Below are positions 21,765-32,990 of a stretch of DNA of 64,000 nt, piece after piece. The notes under the pieces were generated by a model. It saw only the letters and a program-made list of their open reading frames with translations. It ran no database searches and was not told the origin of the DNA. Every line of letters starts with the position of its first letter. Position 1 is the first letter of the stretch. This DNA comes from Branchipolynoe longqiensis (taxonomy: Eukaryota; Annelida; Polychaeta; Phyllodocida; Polynoidae), in NCBI GenBank assembly GCA_030323885.1, contig CM059196.1:35442481-35506480 (forward strand), in the 5' to 3' direction. A program made the translations under genes and the position numbers.

Positions 21765-23420
21765 GGGGGGGGAGAGTGAGTGTGAGTGTGGTGTGGGGCT
21801 CGTGGAGTATCCGGGTGGGTGTGGGTGTGATGGGGTGTGGGTGTGATGGGGTGTGAGGGGTTGTAGTATGAGTGAGTGCGTGTTGGGTGTGGGTGTGATG
21901 GGATGTGAGGGGTTGTAGTGTGAGTGAGTGTGTGGTGGGTGGTGGGTGTGGGTGTGATGGGGTGTGAGGGGTTGTAGTGTGAGTGAGTCTGTGCTGGGTG
22001 TGGATGTGGGTGTGATGGGGTGTGAGGGGTTGTAGTGTGAGTGTGTGGTGGGTGTGGGTGTGGGTGTGATGGGGTGTGAGGGGTTGTAGTGTGAGTGAGT
22101 GCGTGTTGGGTGTGGGTGTGATGGGATGTGAGGGGTTGTAGTGTGAGTGAGTGTGTGGTGGGTGGTGGGTGTGGGTGTTATGGGGTGTGAAGGGTTGTAG
22201 TGTGAGTGAGTCTGTGGTGGGTGTGGGTGTGGGTGTGATGGGGTGTGAGGGGTTGTAGTGTGAGTGAGTGTGGTGGGTGTGGGTGGGATGGGGTGTGAGG
22301 GTTGTAGTGTGAGTGAGTGTGTGGTGGGTGTAGGTGTGGGTGTGATGGGATGTGAGGGGTTGTTTGTTTGTTTGTTTGTTTGTTGTTGTTTTACGTCCTA
22401 GCAATATCTAAGGTCATATCAGGACGGGGTGAGGGGTTGTAGTGTGAGTGAGTGTGTGGAGGGTGTGGGTGTGATGGGGTTGTAGTGTGAGTGAGTGTGT
22501 GGAGGGTGTGGGTGTGATGGGGGGTGATATGTTGTAGTCTGAGTGAGTGTGTGGTGGGTGTGGGTGTGATGGGGTGTGAGGGGTTGTAGTGTGAGTGAGT
22601 GTGTGGTGGGTGGTGGGTGTGGGTGTGATGGGGTGTGAGGGGTTGTAGTGTGAGTGAGTCTGTGATGGGTGTGGGTGTGATGGGGTGTGAGGGGTTGTAG
22701 TGTGAGTGTGTGGTGGGTGTGGGTGTGATGGGGTGTGAGGGGTTGTAGTGTGAGTGAGTGCGTGTTGGGTGTGGGTGTGATGGGGTGTGAGGGGTTGTAG
22801 TGTGGTGAGGTGTGTGGTGGGTGTGCGTGTGATGGGGTGTGTGATGGGTTGTAGTGGTGAGTGGTGTGTGGTGGGTGTGGGTGTGAGGGGTTGTAGTGTG
22901 AGTGAGTGTAGTGGGTGTGGGTGTGATGGGGTTTGAGGGGTTGTAGTGTGAGTGAGTGTGTGGTGGGTGTGCGTGTGATGGGGTGTGAGTGGTTGTAGTG
23001 TGAGTGAGTGTGTGGTGGGTGTGGGTGTGAGGGGTTGTAGTGTGAGTGAGAGTAGTGGGTGTGGGTGTGATGGGGTTTGAGGGGTTGTAGTGTGAGTGAG
23101 TGTGTGGTGGGTGTGGGTGTGAGGGGTTGTAGTGTGAGTGAGTGTAGTGGGTGTGGGTGTGATGGGGTGTGAGGGGTTGTAGTGTGAGTGAGTGCGTGTT
23201 GGGTGTGGGTGTGATGGGGTGTGAGGGGTTGTAGTGTGAGTGAGTGTGTGGTGGGTGTACGTGTGATGGGGCGTGAGGGGTTGTAGTGTGAGTGAGTGTG
23301 TGGTGGGTGTGGGTGTGAGGGGTTGTAGTGTGAGTGAGTGTAGTGGGTGTGTGTGTGATGGTGGTGAGGGGTTGTAGTGTGAGTGAGTTTGTAGTGGCTG
23401 GAGTACCTAGGTGGGGGTGG
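21765..23420. repeat. ~50-bp G/T-rich minisatellite, ~1.65 kb
   Basis: Units of GTGTGAGGGGTTGTAGTGTG, AGTGAGTGTGTGGTGGGTG and TGGGTGTGATGGG with variable internal copy numbers. The minus strand gives overlapping Thr/His/Ser/Pro-rich open frames of 454 and 493 codons, in two frames at once. A SINE tail interrupts it at 22363. Confidence 0.95.
22363..22426 (-). mobile_element. SINE family A tail inserted in a minisatellite
   Basis: (TTTG)n then TTGTTTTACGTCCTAGCAA to CATATCAGGACGGG, on the minus strand, interrupts the GT-rich ~50-bp minisatellite at 21765-23420. Confidence 0.82.
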
Positions 23421-24015
23421 GTGTGCTGTGAGTGTGGCGGAGGGAGTGTAGCGTGAGTGGGGGGAGTAGGGAAAGAGTGATTGAGTGTGAATATGTGGGA
23501 GAGTGTGACCATGCAGCCGGGGGGGTAGAGTGTGAATGTGTGGTGTGTGGAGGCTGGAGTGTGAATGTGCAGCTGTGTTGGGAGTGTGAACGGGTGCGGG
23601 GTGCAGGGGATAGTGTGAATGTTCAGCTGTGTTGTCAATGTGCATATGCAGCGGTGGGGTGAGAATGGATATGGAACGTTGGGCTGAGAGTGTGAATGTG
23701 AAGCAGTGGGGGGAGAGTGAATTGCAATAAGTGCGAGGAGAGTACGAATGGGCAATATGTGGGAGGACAGTGTGCAACGGTGGGGGAGAGTGAATGTGCG
23801 GTGGGTTGGGGGCTGGAGTATGAATATGCATCAGTGGGGGGAGAGTGTGAATGTGTTGCGGTGGAGGGGGTGGAGTGGCGGGGGGAGTATCAATGTGCAT
23901 CAGTTGTGTGCGAAGAGTGGGGAGGTTGTGTGGGAGAGAGGGGGAGGTTGTGTGGGGAGAGTAGGGAGGTTGTGTGGGAGAGAGGGGCTGGTTGTCGGGG
24001 GACAGTGGGGAGAGT
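23421..24015. repeat. G/T-rich imperfect repeats
   Basis: Degenerate GAGTGTGAATGTG and GGGAGGTTGTGTGGG units continue from the 50-bp array. Confidence 0.85.
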
Positions 24016-24169
24016 GTGTGCGCCTGGCCTTTTCGCTCGATGCCCGCCTGTTTGAATAGCCGTTCGCCTGTTTATTCTCTCTCAACACAATATTTACCTT
24101 TCATCTTGTGCCGAGCTGATGAAATAGAGGCAGAACATGAAGCCGGGCTCTGTCGGAGAGTGGCATTTC

Positions 24170-24818
24170 ACAGCAGAAGCCAGTCAGCTAGTCATCCAGT
24201 CACCCAGTCACCCAGTTAGCTAGTAGGCCAGTCAGCCAGTCAGCCAGCCAGTCAGTCAGTCAGTCAACCAGCCAGTCAGTCAGTCAGTAAGCCAGTCAGC
24301 CAGCCAGCCAGCCAGTCAACCAGCCAGTCAGTCAGCCAGGCATCCAGCCAGCCAGTCAACCAGCCAGTCAGCCAGCCAGTCAGTCAGTCAGTCAACCAGC
24401 CAGTCAGCCAGCCAGCCAGTCAACCATCCAGTCAGTCAGTCAGCCAGTCAGTCAACCAGCCAGCCAGTCAGTAGGCCAGCCAGCCAGCGACCCAGCCAAT
24501 CAACCATCGAGTCAGTCAGTAAGCCAGTCAGTCAGCCAGTCAGTCAGCCAGTCAGTCAGCCAGTCAGCCAGCCAGCCAGTCAGTCAGCCAGTCAGCCAGC
24601 CAGCCAGCCAGCTAGCCAGCTAGCCAGTCAGCCAGTCAGTCAGTCAGTCAATCAGTCAGTCAGCCAGCCAGTCAGTCAGCCAGCCAGTCAGCCAACCAGC
24701 CAACCAGCCAACCAGCTAGCCAGTCAGCCAGCCAGCCAGTCAGTCAGCCAGCCAGCCAGTCAGAGAGCCAGCCAGCCAGCCAGTCAGTCAACCAGCGGGT
24801 CAGCCAGGTAGCCATTCA

Positions 24819-24859
<41 letters not shown>

Positions 24860-25058
24860 TCAGTCAGTCAGTCAGCCAGCCAGCCAGCCAGTCAGTCAGC
24901 CACCCAGCCAGTCAGAGAGCCAGCCAGCCAGTCAGTCAGCCAGCCAGTCAGCCAGCCAGCCAGTCAGTCAACCAGCCAGCCAGTCAGCCAGCCAGCCGGT
25001 CAGCCAGCCAGCCAGACAGCCAGCCAATTAGTCAGTCAGTCAGCCAGTCAGCCAGTAG
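24170..25058 (+). repeat. CAGT/CAGC tetranucleotide array, ~0.9 kb
   Basis: Alternating blocks of (CAGC)n and (CAGT)n with occasional CAAC and CTAG variants. Confidence 0.96.
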
Positions 25059-25063
25059 GCCTT

Positions 25064-25310
25064 GAAGATTGTTTGTTTTACATTTAGGCAACATTTAATG
25101 TCTTATCAGGACGGGTACCGACTTGTGAGAGTGCGTGCTCATGACGACTTTATAGTGCTTCCCCACAGGGAAATCAGGCTGTGACCCGATATCCGACTCA
25201 CTCACATTATCCTGACACTGAGCTAAACAGTACTTGCCCTATCCTGTTAATGTCGAGTGCCAGGCTACGAAGCGAAAAGTATCAATTTTATAAATCATTG
25301 TTTTTAGTCG
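25064..25310 (-). mobile_element. SINE family A, head missing
   Basis: Reverse-complement tail, 3' body and central body (TTATAGTGCTTCCCCA, ATCCGACTCACTCACATTA). It ends near 25310 before the tRNA-like head and abuts the CAGT/CAGC array. Confidence 0.8.
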
Positions 25311-25498
25311 AAATTCAGTGGAAAAGAATTTTGAAAAGTGTAAGATATTTGATGTAATTTTAGTCTATATATTATATTACACATTCATATATATATTTAT
25401 ATATAATTTATATATGACTGTATATATAGTCTAAAGATCCATGGAATCTTTTATATATATATATGTATATATATATTACCTCGGTACTACGCCTCTGG

Positions 25499-25832
25499 CG
25501 GGATGGCCGAATGAGTTAGAGCGTCCGTCTCCCGTGTTGGTAGATCGTGGGGTCGTGGGTTCGAACCCTGGTCGAGTCAAACCAATGACTTAAAAATGTA
25601 TACTTGTTGCTTCCTAGTCTGGCGCTCGGCATTATTAGGATAGGGCAGGGACTGGTTGGCTCAGTGTCAGGATAATGTGACTGAGTGGGATATCAAGTCA
25701 TGGTGCTGGTGGCCTGGTCTTCCAATGGGGCAGCACTATAAAGTCACCATGAGTGCACACTGTCACAAGTCGGTACACGTCCTGATATGACCTTAGATGT
25801 TGCTAGGACATAAAACAACAACAAACAAACAA
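25499..25832 (+). mobile_element. tRNA-derived SINE family A, full copy with paralogous empty site
   Basis: The 334-bp complete element (CGGGATGGCCGAATGAG to CAACAAACAAACAA) is flanked by ACGCCTCTGG at 25489-25498 and 25833-25842. The repeat into which it inserted has another copy at 55700-55830 without the SINE (TATGCCTCTGGG), which acts as an empty site and defines the element ends. Confidence 0.93.
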
Positions 25833-25844
25833 ACGCCTCTGGCT

Positions 25845-26525
25845 ACGGGTAGTCCAGGGAGAAGGAAGCACATCCGGGTCCAGTAATTAGCATAATCTAC
25901 TCACAACGGGAGGATGTTTGTTGAGTAGCTTCGGCAGTTTTCTACATTAACTACTAAAGGAACCAGGTTAGTATCATATTTTGAATGGATACGTTGGTAT
26001 AAGTCATGTTAGCATTCACATACTTCAAGTTTTTAAAACTTTTGATTGAATATTAACGAATTTACAGGTTAATTGTGATGTGTCGTAACATAGTTAGAAC
26101 AATGTCGCCATTATTTTTTGTAATGCCGCCCATTGCCGAACAGAGAAATGTTTGGCAGGAGCTACACATCGTTAGGATTTATTCCTGGGTTTCCTTGAGA
26201 TTCCCCAAAATATTTTAGGCGTAACTCTAAGTTCCGTAGTATTTTCTCCAACTTGGTGGTCGCAAAAGGCCACAGGTGGGAGAACTTTATTGGACAGAGA
26301 GTGTGGGAGGCTATCACTACACTGGTCCCTACCCCTCATTTGGTTTTGGTTGGTTATCCACACCACTTACCTACAACTGACAAATTTAATCACATGCCTG
26401 TGTTAAAAACGGTTTAAATACGGATTTAACACCATTAGACACTTTTGGTTTAATCATTTATTGTTTGCCAGTGTCATGTTCATCATGAAAGATTCCTAAC
26501 CTTTGGGGTTTTTGGTTTCTCCAAG
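25845..26525. other. Mostly unique intron DNA with a low-copy repeat at its start
   Basis: 25843-25960 matches 55715-55830 (GAAGGAAGCACATCCGGGTC, TAATCTACTCACAACGGGAG). The rest, up to the retroelement remnant, shows nothing I recognise. Confidence 0.6.
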
Positions 26526-26527
26526 CT

Positions 26528-27491
26528 ATGCCTATGAAGCGGAGTAAGGCTGATGCACCTCGTGAGGTGAGTGAAGACGAAGACCCGTCACCGCCGGTGA
26601 GGGGACAAAGGTCGCCAGAACACAGAGATTCTGTGGAGGCAGGGCGCTTGGAGGTGGGCTCGGCTGATGACCGAGTGGCGTGCTTGGTTCAGCTTAAGAT
26701 GGAGGAGTTGATGCCCTCCAGGCCACATGCTGCCGGGAGGAGGCAAATCGTCGAGTCAGAGGACTCCGATTGGGAGGACTTCTCAAAGCAAAGACTCATC
26801 AGAGGAAGAGTCACAGGAAGAAGTTGTGGTGCCTGCGCATAAGCGCCAGCACAAGCACAAAAAGACAATAGAGTCGTCTGTAGGGGACGACTTCACCAGG
26901 GTGCGGAAGAAGAAGCCGCTTGTTAAGAAAAGTAAGAAGAGGAGGTCCAAAAAGAGCAAGAAGAGCAAGTCTTTTTGCTTGGACTCCTCTTCCGATTCGT
27001 CTTCCACGAACACCGATTCAGAGGCCAAAGGGTGGGAAAATACACCAGATTAAGCGGAAAGGTGGTCAAGAAGATCAAAGTGCTAAGGTGAAAGAACATC
27101 CAGACCACCACAATGATGAGGAAGACCATACAGGGCCACTTCCACACCTTCAAGCCGGCTGAGGTTATAATGAAACTGGGGGGAAAATACACAATCAAAG
27201 AGATGGATGCCGATATCCAATGATGACTGCAAGAAGTTTGAGGGTGCCCTCCACACAGCGCACAAAGGTGTGTCGGCTCTGTCAGCCATCACTTCTATTG
27301 CCAACAGGATGATGACAGAGAACATGTTCTCTTCACTCTGTGGGGAGATGGACGACGGGAATGCGCTGCTTAAGGCCACCAGCAATTTCCTGTCATATAG
27401 ACGTTTGCTTATAATGCTTTCGCTATTGGCTACTTTCAAGCACACTCCCATTTCCCGAAGACAGACGACTTTCATTCAGAAACTCCGCTAA
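26528..27491 (+). pseudogene. Broken retroelement gag-like ORF (possibly DIRS/Ngaro type)
   Basis: Successive frames encode one plausible protein. 26528 to about 26790 (starts MPMKRSKADAPREVSEDEDP) is acidic and charged. From about 26790 to 27053 a second frame has Lys/Arg runs then a Ser/Asp-rich stretch. 27111-27222 is a third frame (KPAEVIMKLGGKYTIKEMDA). 27207-27491 is the last frame, ending TTFIQKLR and a stop at 27489. At least three frameshifts are needed. The charged tail and the later helical part, with an L-L-K-A-x-x-x-L-x-x-RR-like stretch, resemble ORF1 of DIRS-like elements, but I could not find a tyrosine recombinase or reverse transcriptase beside it. Function is inferred weakly; it could also be a fragment of a host gene copy. 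Confidence 0.5.
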
Positions 27492-27635
27492 ACCACTGAA
27501 TTCCACGTGCAGCAGACGACACTTTGTCATTGACAAGCAGACAACATAAATGGTACCACTCTCTCCGGGTCTAGTTTCACGAGCCCCCGGCGCCTCTGGA
27601 GTTCTCAGTATCTCATATATGCATATAGACATACA

Positions 27636-28015
27636 GTAGAAACCTCTCTAAACCCACCGACCATGGGACCGACTTTAAATGGTCCATTTAGGCTGGTGGT
27701 CGGTATTGTATGGGCGATCGTTTGGGACCCAAATAAAGCGATTGGTATAGGGGAGTAGTCGATCTGTGGAGGTGTCGGTTAGGGAGGTTTTAACTTTTAC
27801 TGTTTGTGTGTATATATATATATAATATATATATATATAATATATACAATATATAGAGTAAAACCTCTCTATACCGACCCCTCCACAGATCGACCGCTCC
27901 CCTATATCGATCACTTTATTTGGGTTCCAACGATAACATTGTAAGGATATTCTAAGTCTCCAAACTGACCACCTCCCTAAATGGACCACTTAATGTCGGC
28001 CCCCATGGTCGGGCA
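27636..28015. mobile_element. Pair of pogo/Tigger-like MITEs around (TA)n
   Basis: The first copy has CAGTAGAAACCTCTCTAAACC and GGTTAGGGAGGTTTTAAC ends (27636-27800). Then come a TA microsatellite and a second copy in opposite orientation starting AGTAAAACCTCTCTATACCG (27855). The ends CAGT(A)RAACCTCTCTA and TA targets fit Tc1/mariner pogo-type elements. No transposase. Confidence 0.65.
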
Positions 28016-28024
28016 TATATATAT

Positions 28025-28245
28025 GCCCCCATCTCTGCCAATTTGGATTTCCACCACTGTGTATAACTTACAGCGTCATCAAAGGCCAGTTGCTCTCATA
28101 CCATGTCTATGTGGTGTGGGAAGTTAAAAATCCCTTGGGTCGGTAAAAGTGTAGGTTCGGGCTTTCTATCGACAAACTGTCTAATGGTGAAAACAAGCCT
28201 ATTCAGGCTTATCCATGATAGGCAGTATAAATCTTCAACAAAAAC
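28025..28245 (+). mobile_element. SINE family C, head missing
   Basis: It begins CTGCCAATTTGGATTTCCACC and runs to AGGCAGTATAAATCTTCAAC. Confidence 0.78.
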
Positions 28246-28314
28246 AACAAAATGGCAGCGCGCTCCTGAATGATACTAGTCTATGCGCGAACTAGATGTT
28301 TGGAATGATTTAAG

Positions 28315-28450
28315 AATCAACGCGCATGCGCAGATATGGCACCGGAAGTGAAAGCGCTTTCTGGGTTTTCTATTCTGTGTGGGAACCTCTTCGTTTGGCT
28401 ACAATGCATTGTGGGCGCAGCCAACTCGCATTGTGGCCTCGCTATTATTG
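28315..28450. promoter_or_regulatory. Candidate NRF1/ETS promoter-like patch
   Basis: GCGCATGCGC at 28322-28331 (NRF1-type palindrome) and ACCGGAAGTG at 28341-28350 (ETS-type) lie beside ACAATGCATTGTGGGCG. Such pairs are typical of TATA-less housekeeping promoters, but no exon was found on either side. Confidence 0.3.
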
Positions 28451-28510
28451 CACTAAGCACTGCAGTGTGGGGGTGAGGGGTAGTACCAACTGAGTTAATC
28501 ACATCCTAAA

Positions 28511-28899
28511 GTGCCTGTCACACTATGCCGGATTGAGCAACGGACAGAATTGTCTAGTCCGTGGTGTTCGGGCGTGATAAGTATCAAAATGTATTAAAAT
28601 GTGTCAAAATGTTGCGATATCGGGTCAAAGGCCGCCAAACAAACGGACATTAAACGGACATGAAACGGACATGAAATGTACATGAACGGATAGCAATGAA
28701 TGAAACAAACTCAGACCGGACAAGAACCGTAGACTTCAATCCGACGGCATTCATTCCAAGTTTTGTGTATGTTCAAAACTTGTAATGGATCAGGCCGGAT
28801 AACAACGGATATGCAACAGACACAAACCAGACTTTGCCGGATATCAACAGACTTTGTTCAGTTTCTTTCTGTTTCCCCAATCCGGTCATGTGTGACAGA
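28511..28899. mobile_element. MITE with CTGTCACAC termini
   Basis: CTGTCACACTATGCCGGATTG and CAATCCGGTCATGTGTGACAG are inverted repeats about 390 bp apart. The interior repeats GGACAT/GGATA-type text without a coding frame. Confidence 0.75.
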
Positions 28900-29020
28900 G
28901 CAATTAAGCATCGCGCACATTAATGTAATTTATGTGATGTGGCAAGAATTAATTAATGTAATTTTAGCTGTTATAAGAGGATGCATATTGGGAAGTTATG
29001 GAGTAGAAGAAAGATGAATT

Positions 29021-29082
29021 TAAGTGGTTGGTTGTTGGAGTTTACATCGTAATAACATCTATGGTCATATCAGGATGGGAGT
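29021..29082 (-). mobile_element. SINE family A 3' fragment
   Basis: GGTTGGTTGTTGGAGTTTAC to CATATCAGGATGGGA is the reverse complement of the family A tail. Confidence 0.75.
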
Positions 29083-29089
29083 TCAAGTA

Positions 29090-29285
29090 AGCGCTATGCG
29101 CTGATGAGTGGGGAATTTGTTAAGTTCCCGCATGTTTATGTCTGTTGTTGTCTTTGTAAGCACTGATGAGTGGGAGTTTCGTAAGTTCCCGCATGTTTAG
29201 CATTAGTTGTTGTCTTTGTAAGGCTGATGAGTGGGAGTGTGTTAAGTTCCCGCATGTCCAGCATCAGTTGTTGTCTTTGTAAAAC
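29090..29285. repeat. ~62-bp tandem repeat, three units
   Basis: Each unit holds GCTGATGAGTGGGA, TAAGTTCCCGCATG and GTTGTTGTCTTTGTAA, with a GGGA..TCCC hairpin. Confidence 0.85.
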
Positions 29286-29774
29286 GGCGTGCTGTTGATG
29301 ACTCCAGCTGTCACTACTGAAGCCCCGATGAACGCACTCGTGTCATAGAAGCTATTTATCATTTATATAAGCGCCGCTCAGATCGATGTGGCGATATGGA
29401 AATTATGTGGGATGCGGCCTGGTTTGCTAACATTTCACCACTCATTTCCGTTAATTGTTGTTCGTTAATTGTAACCGTTATATCGAGGCGTCATATCGCC
29501 TCTTTAAAATAAAACAGTCCGTAACCGCCAACCGGAAGTGCCTGCCTGATTATTGGATTGGCTGTATGTATGGATATAGGTTTTTTTTGCGGAGAATTTC
29601 GGTAATTTTATTCCGTGAATTGTTGGTTAGCTTGAGTAGTTGTATACAGGGTGCAAAATGCTACATCCCTGGCTATCCTCTTACCGCGAAGGACAATTTC
29701 GGTGATTTTAATCTGTGAAGTATTGGTGAGGCGGAGCAGTGGTATACAGGGTGCAAAAGGCTACATCTCTGGCT

Positions 29775-29889
29775 CAGTCTCCCCCGCCCCCCCCCCCTCC
29801 CCTCCGGCGGTGGAGCGCGGTCACCGGCTCAGGCTCCCCCGCACCCCCCCCCCCCCCTCCTCCCCTCCGGCGGTGGAGCGCGGTCACCG

Positions 29890-29923
<34 letters not shown>

Positions 29924-30780
29924 GGTGCGGAGTTATGGAGCGCTAATGGGGCGGCCCGAGGAGCGGATCAGCACTAAAGACTCGGTGGGCGAGGGCGATG
30001 TCAATTCCGTTATTAGGTTCATGAATGGCGCCAATTCTATAGAGCGATGCGGCCCGATAAATATCGCTTACGTGGGGTTCCAGGCAATACGCGGCCCCGC
30101 ATCCGGCCACCTCCCCGTGCCTCCCGGCCGCCTCCCCGCCGCCTTCCCGCCGCGCAGTCTCCCCGCCCCTCTGTCTCGCCCCCGCCCCGCGCCCCCCTCT
30201 ACCCCCTCGCTGCATCGTCCCCGCACCCCCGGGCCCCACCGTTCCACTCCCCATTGCTCGACTGCCCCAAGTCCTTGCAGCCCCGCAGCCCCACAGCCCA
30301 GCCTCCCAGCCTCCCTGCCGCCCCGCCGCCGCCCGGCCGCCGCCCCGCCGCCGCCCCGCCGCCGCCCCGCCGCTGCCCCACCACTGCCCCGCCGCCGCCC
30401 GCCGCCCAGCCGCCGCCCAGCCGCCGCCCGCCGCCCCGCAACCTCCTACCCCTCCTGCTCCTCGCTTCCTCACCCCACTCCTCGCTGCCCCAACGACCCG
30501 TTTCCCCAACGCCCCAATGTCCCCAACACCCCACGCTTCGTCGTCCCGTCGCCACCTCATCACCTCGCGGCTCCTCGCCTCTTGCTCCATCCCTCGGACC
30601 GCCCCGCCCCGCCCCGCCCCGCCCCGCCCCCCCCGCCCCGCCCCGCCCCGCCCTGCCCCGCCCCGCCCCGCCCCGGCCCGCCCCGCCCCGCCCCGCCAGA
30701 CCACGCCACGCGCCCCGTCTGGCCCCACCTAGCCTTACCCCCCACCCGCCCCCTCCCCCCCCCCCACCCGCTCCCAGCAA
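29775..30780 (+). repeat. GC-rich island with (CCG)n and CCCCG arrays
   Basis: CpG-dense: two similar units with GGCGGTGGAGCGCGGTCACC (29813 and 29869), (CCG)n at 29890-29925, CCGCCGCCC repeats at 30320-30440 and (CCCCG)n at 30600-30700. Open frames on both strands are compositional. It could be an unmethylated promoter-type island, but no exon is recognised beside it. Confidence 0.8.
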
Positions 30781-31499
30781 CATTAGTCGAGCGGTAGTTC
30801 TATTTATTGCCTTGCTGATTATTAAAGCCAGCTCCAATTGGATATATATCCTATCCGGGCTTTGTGGGTGCTTAATTCTTTAATTACTTTTTTGTGTGAA
30901 TGGTATGAAATGAAAGCTGGCGGCTTGTGGGGGGGGGGGTGTATGGATAGTGTGTCATTCATTAATCGTGGGTTGCGACTTCACTTATCGACGTCGCCAT
31001 GGATGTGACTGCTTCCTAATACCCCTGTAAACGTTGTAGGAACAATGTGCGCAGCACCACCGCATCGGGAATGGTTTTATTGTGTATCAATAAATGCTTT
31101 TTTTTCCATACATGATTTTTTTTCAATGCATGTTTTTTTTTATATACATGCTTATTTTCTGGACAGGTTTTTACAATTTTTATAAATGTCCTTTTAATGT
31201 TCATTTTTTTAATAAGGGCGTTTGAAACACATTTATTTTAATTTTAGTAAGAGACGTATTGCCCTTGTTGTTAGGGGACCTGCGATAGATTATCCTCACT
31301 GGGATTGGATTGGTTCGGGTTGAGGGTTGATTATGGAGTCGGCAGCGGCACGGAATCCGGCATACCTCCCCCCCCCCCCCCCACAAACCCCCTCCTCCCG
31401 CCGGCCGCACCACTGTACCCTCCTCCCCCAAGCACATAATGCGTGACGGTCGCGCATTAACATCAACTTTCCTCTGAACAGTCGTTACGCCATCATTGG
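30781..31499. other. Unique DNA with T-rich patch
   Basis: 31095-31210 is rich in TTTTTT and CATG words (an imperfect ~25-bp repeat of TACATGCTTTTTTT type). Nothing else recognised. Confidence 0.5.
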
Positions 31500-31785
31500 T
31501 TTTTTCTCCCTTCTCCCTAATACACCTCCCTTAATACATCTCCCTCCCCCTCCCCTCCCCCCCCCCGCTCCCTTCCCCCCTCCTTCCCCCTCCCCCTCTC
31601 CCAATCTCCTCTGTCCTCCTCCCTCCCCATCCCTATCCCCACCCACCCCTTTCTCCTCTTTCTCCCTCCCTCCCTCCCCCCCCCATTGCCCTTCCCCCCC
31701 TCCCTCCTCCCCCTCCCCCTCCCCCTCCCCCCCCCATCCACCCCTACCACCTCCTCCCTCCCTCCCTTCCTCCATCCCGGTTCTT
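31500..31785 (+). repeat. Homopyrimidine tract
   Basis: C/T-rich sequence (CCCTCCCCCTCC type) with a few adenines. A second C-run patch lies at 31915-32010. Confidence 0.92.
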
Positions 31786-32384
31786 CGTAGTCGTACAAAA
31801 TGATGTGCGTGTCTGAAATAAAGTAGAAATAAATCATATTGCCTAATAGAATTTGAAAGAGAATGTGTGTGTGTGGTGGTGGTGGGAGAGGGGAGACCGC
31901 CCGCCGATTCCTCCGTCACCCCCCACCCCCACCCCCCTCCTCCCCCGGACAACACCCCCCCCCCCCCTCGACAACCCCCCCCCCCCACACACACACACAC
32001 ACACCTCCACACCCCACAAATCTGCGCCAGAGTGCATGTTTAAATTGTAAATAACAGCGGGCCCGGCCGGCCGCTTCGTGCCCTGGCAACGGCGGCGCTT
32101 ACCGGTTTAAATTCGGGGGACTAGGGGAAATAAGTGGATTGAATTCACTCCATTAAAATGTTCATTTCCGACTGCCCATCAAGGCAAACAATGCTGGAAT
32201 AGGCTTAAAACGTAGGCGCCAGGCCGATGCCGAGGCCGTGGGTGCGGGGAGGCTGTGGGGGCCGGGGTAGGGGGGCGGCGCCGGCCGATGAGGCGGTGGG
32301 GCCGGGGGGGGGGGGCACCGGGGGTGAGGCGGTGGGGGTTAGGGGGGTTCTTTGGAACCGGCCTGAACTGCTCCCAACTGCTCT

Positions 32385-32990
32385 CAACTGCTCCAACTCA
32401 CCAGGAGCTGGCCAGTGCACACTGCTTACTAGTCATTGCGCACTCTGCTTACTGCTCACTGCACACTCTCACTGCACACTGCTTACTGCTCATTGGGCAC
32501 ACTGCACACTGCTGACTGCTCATTGCACACACTGCATACTGCTTACTGTTCAGTGTGCACACTGCATGCTGCTGACTGTTTCTTGCTCATTGCACACACT
32601 GCTTACCGCTCATTGTACACACCCCACACCGCTCCCTCCACACCGCTCATTGCGCAAACTCCACACTGCTCCCTGTACATCGCTCCCTGTACACTGCTCC
32701 CTGCACACGGCTCCCTGCACACTGCTCCCTGCACACCGCTCCCCGTACACCGCTCCCTGTGCACCGCTCCCTGTACACTGCTCCCTGCACACTGAACACC
32801 GCTCTCTGCACACCGCTCCCTGAACACTGCTCCCTGCACACCGCTCCCTGAACACCGCTCCCTGCACACCACTCCCTGCACACCACTCCCTGTACACCGC
32901 TCCCTGCATACCGCTCATTGTACACTTCACACTGCACACTGCTCATTGCTCATTGCTCATTGCTCATTGCTCATTGCTCATTAGCCCCAC
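32385..32990. repeat. 14-bp minisatellite (CTCCCTGCACACCG) and related TGCACACTGCT repeats
   Basis: 32637-32930 is a regular 14-bp array. 32395-32636 holds longer CACTGCTTACTGCTCATTG units and 32938-32985 (TTGCTCA)n. The minus frames of Gly-Ser-Val-Gln repeats are by-products. Confidence 0.94.

Noticed and set aside
29090..29285. Hammerhead ribozyme-like CTGATGAG in three tandem units
   Set aside because: The CUGAUGAG core and a stem II-like GGGA/TCCC hairpin are present, but the required GAAA after stem II is missing in all three units (GCATG follows).
29739..30883. Pro/Arg-rich ORFs up to 352 codons on both strands
   Set aside because: The GC-rich, CCG/CCCCG-repeat region is stop-poor in all frames. 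No splice or start evidence.
32227..32946. ORFs of 90-198 codons on both strands
   Set aside because: They lie in the 14-bp and related minisatellites; translations are simple repeats in several frames.
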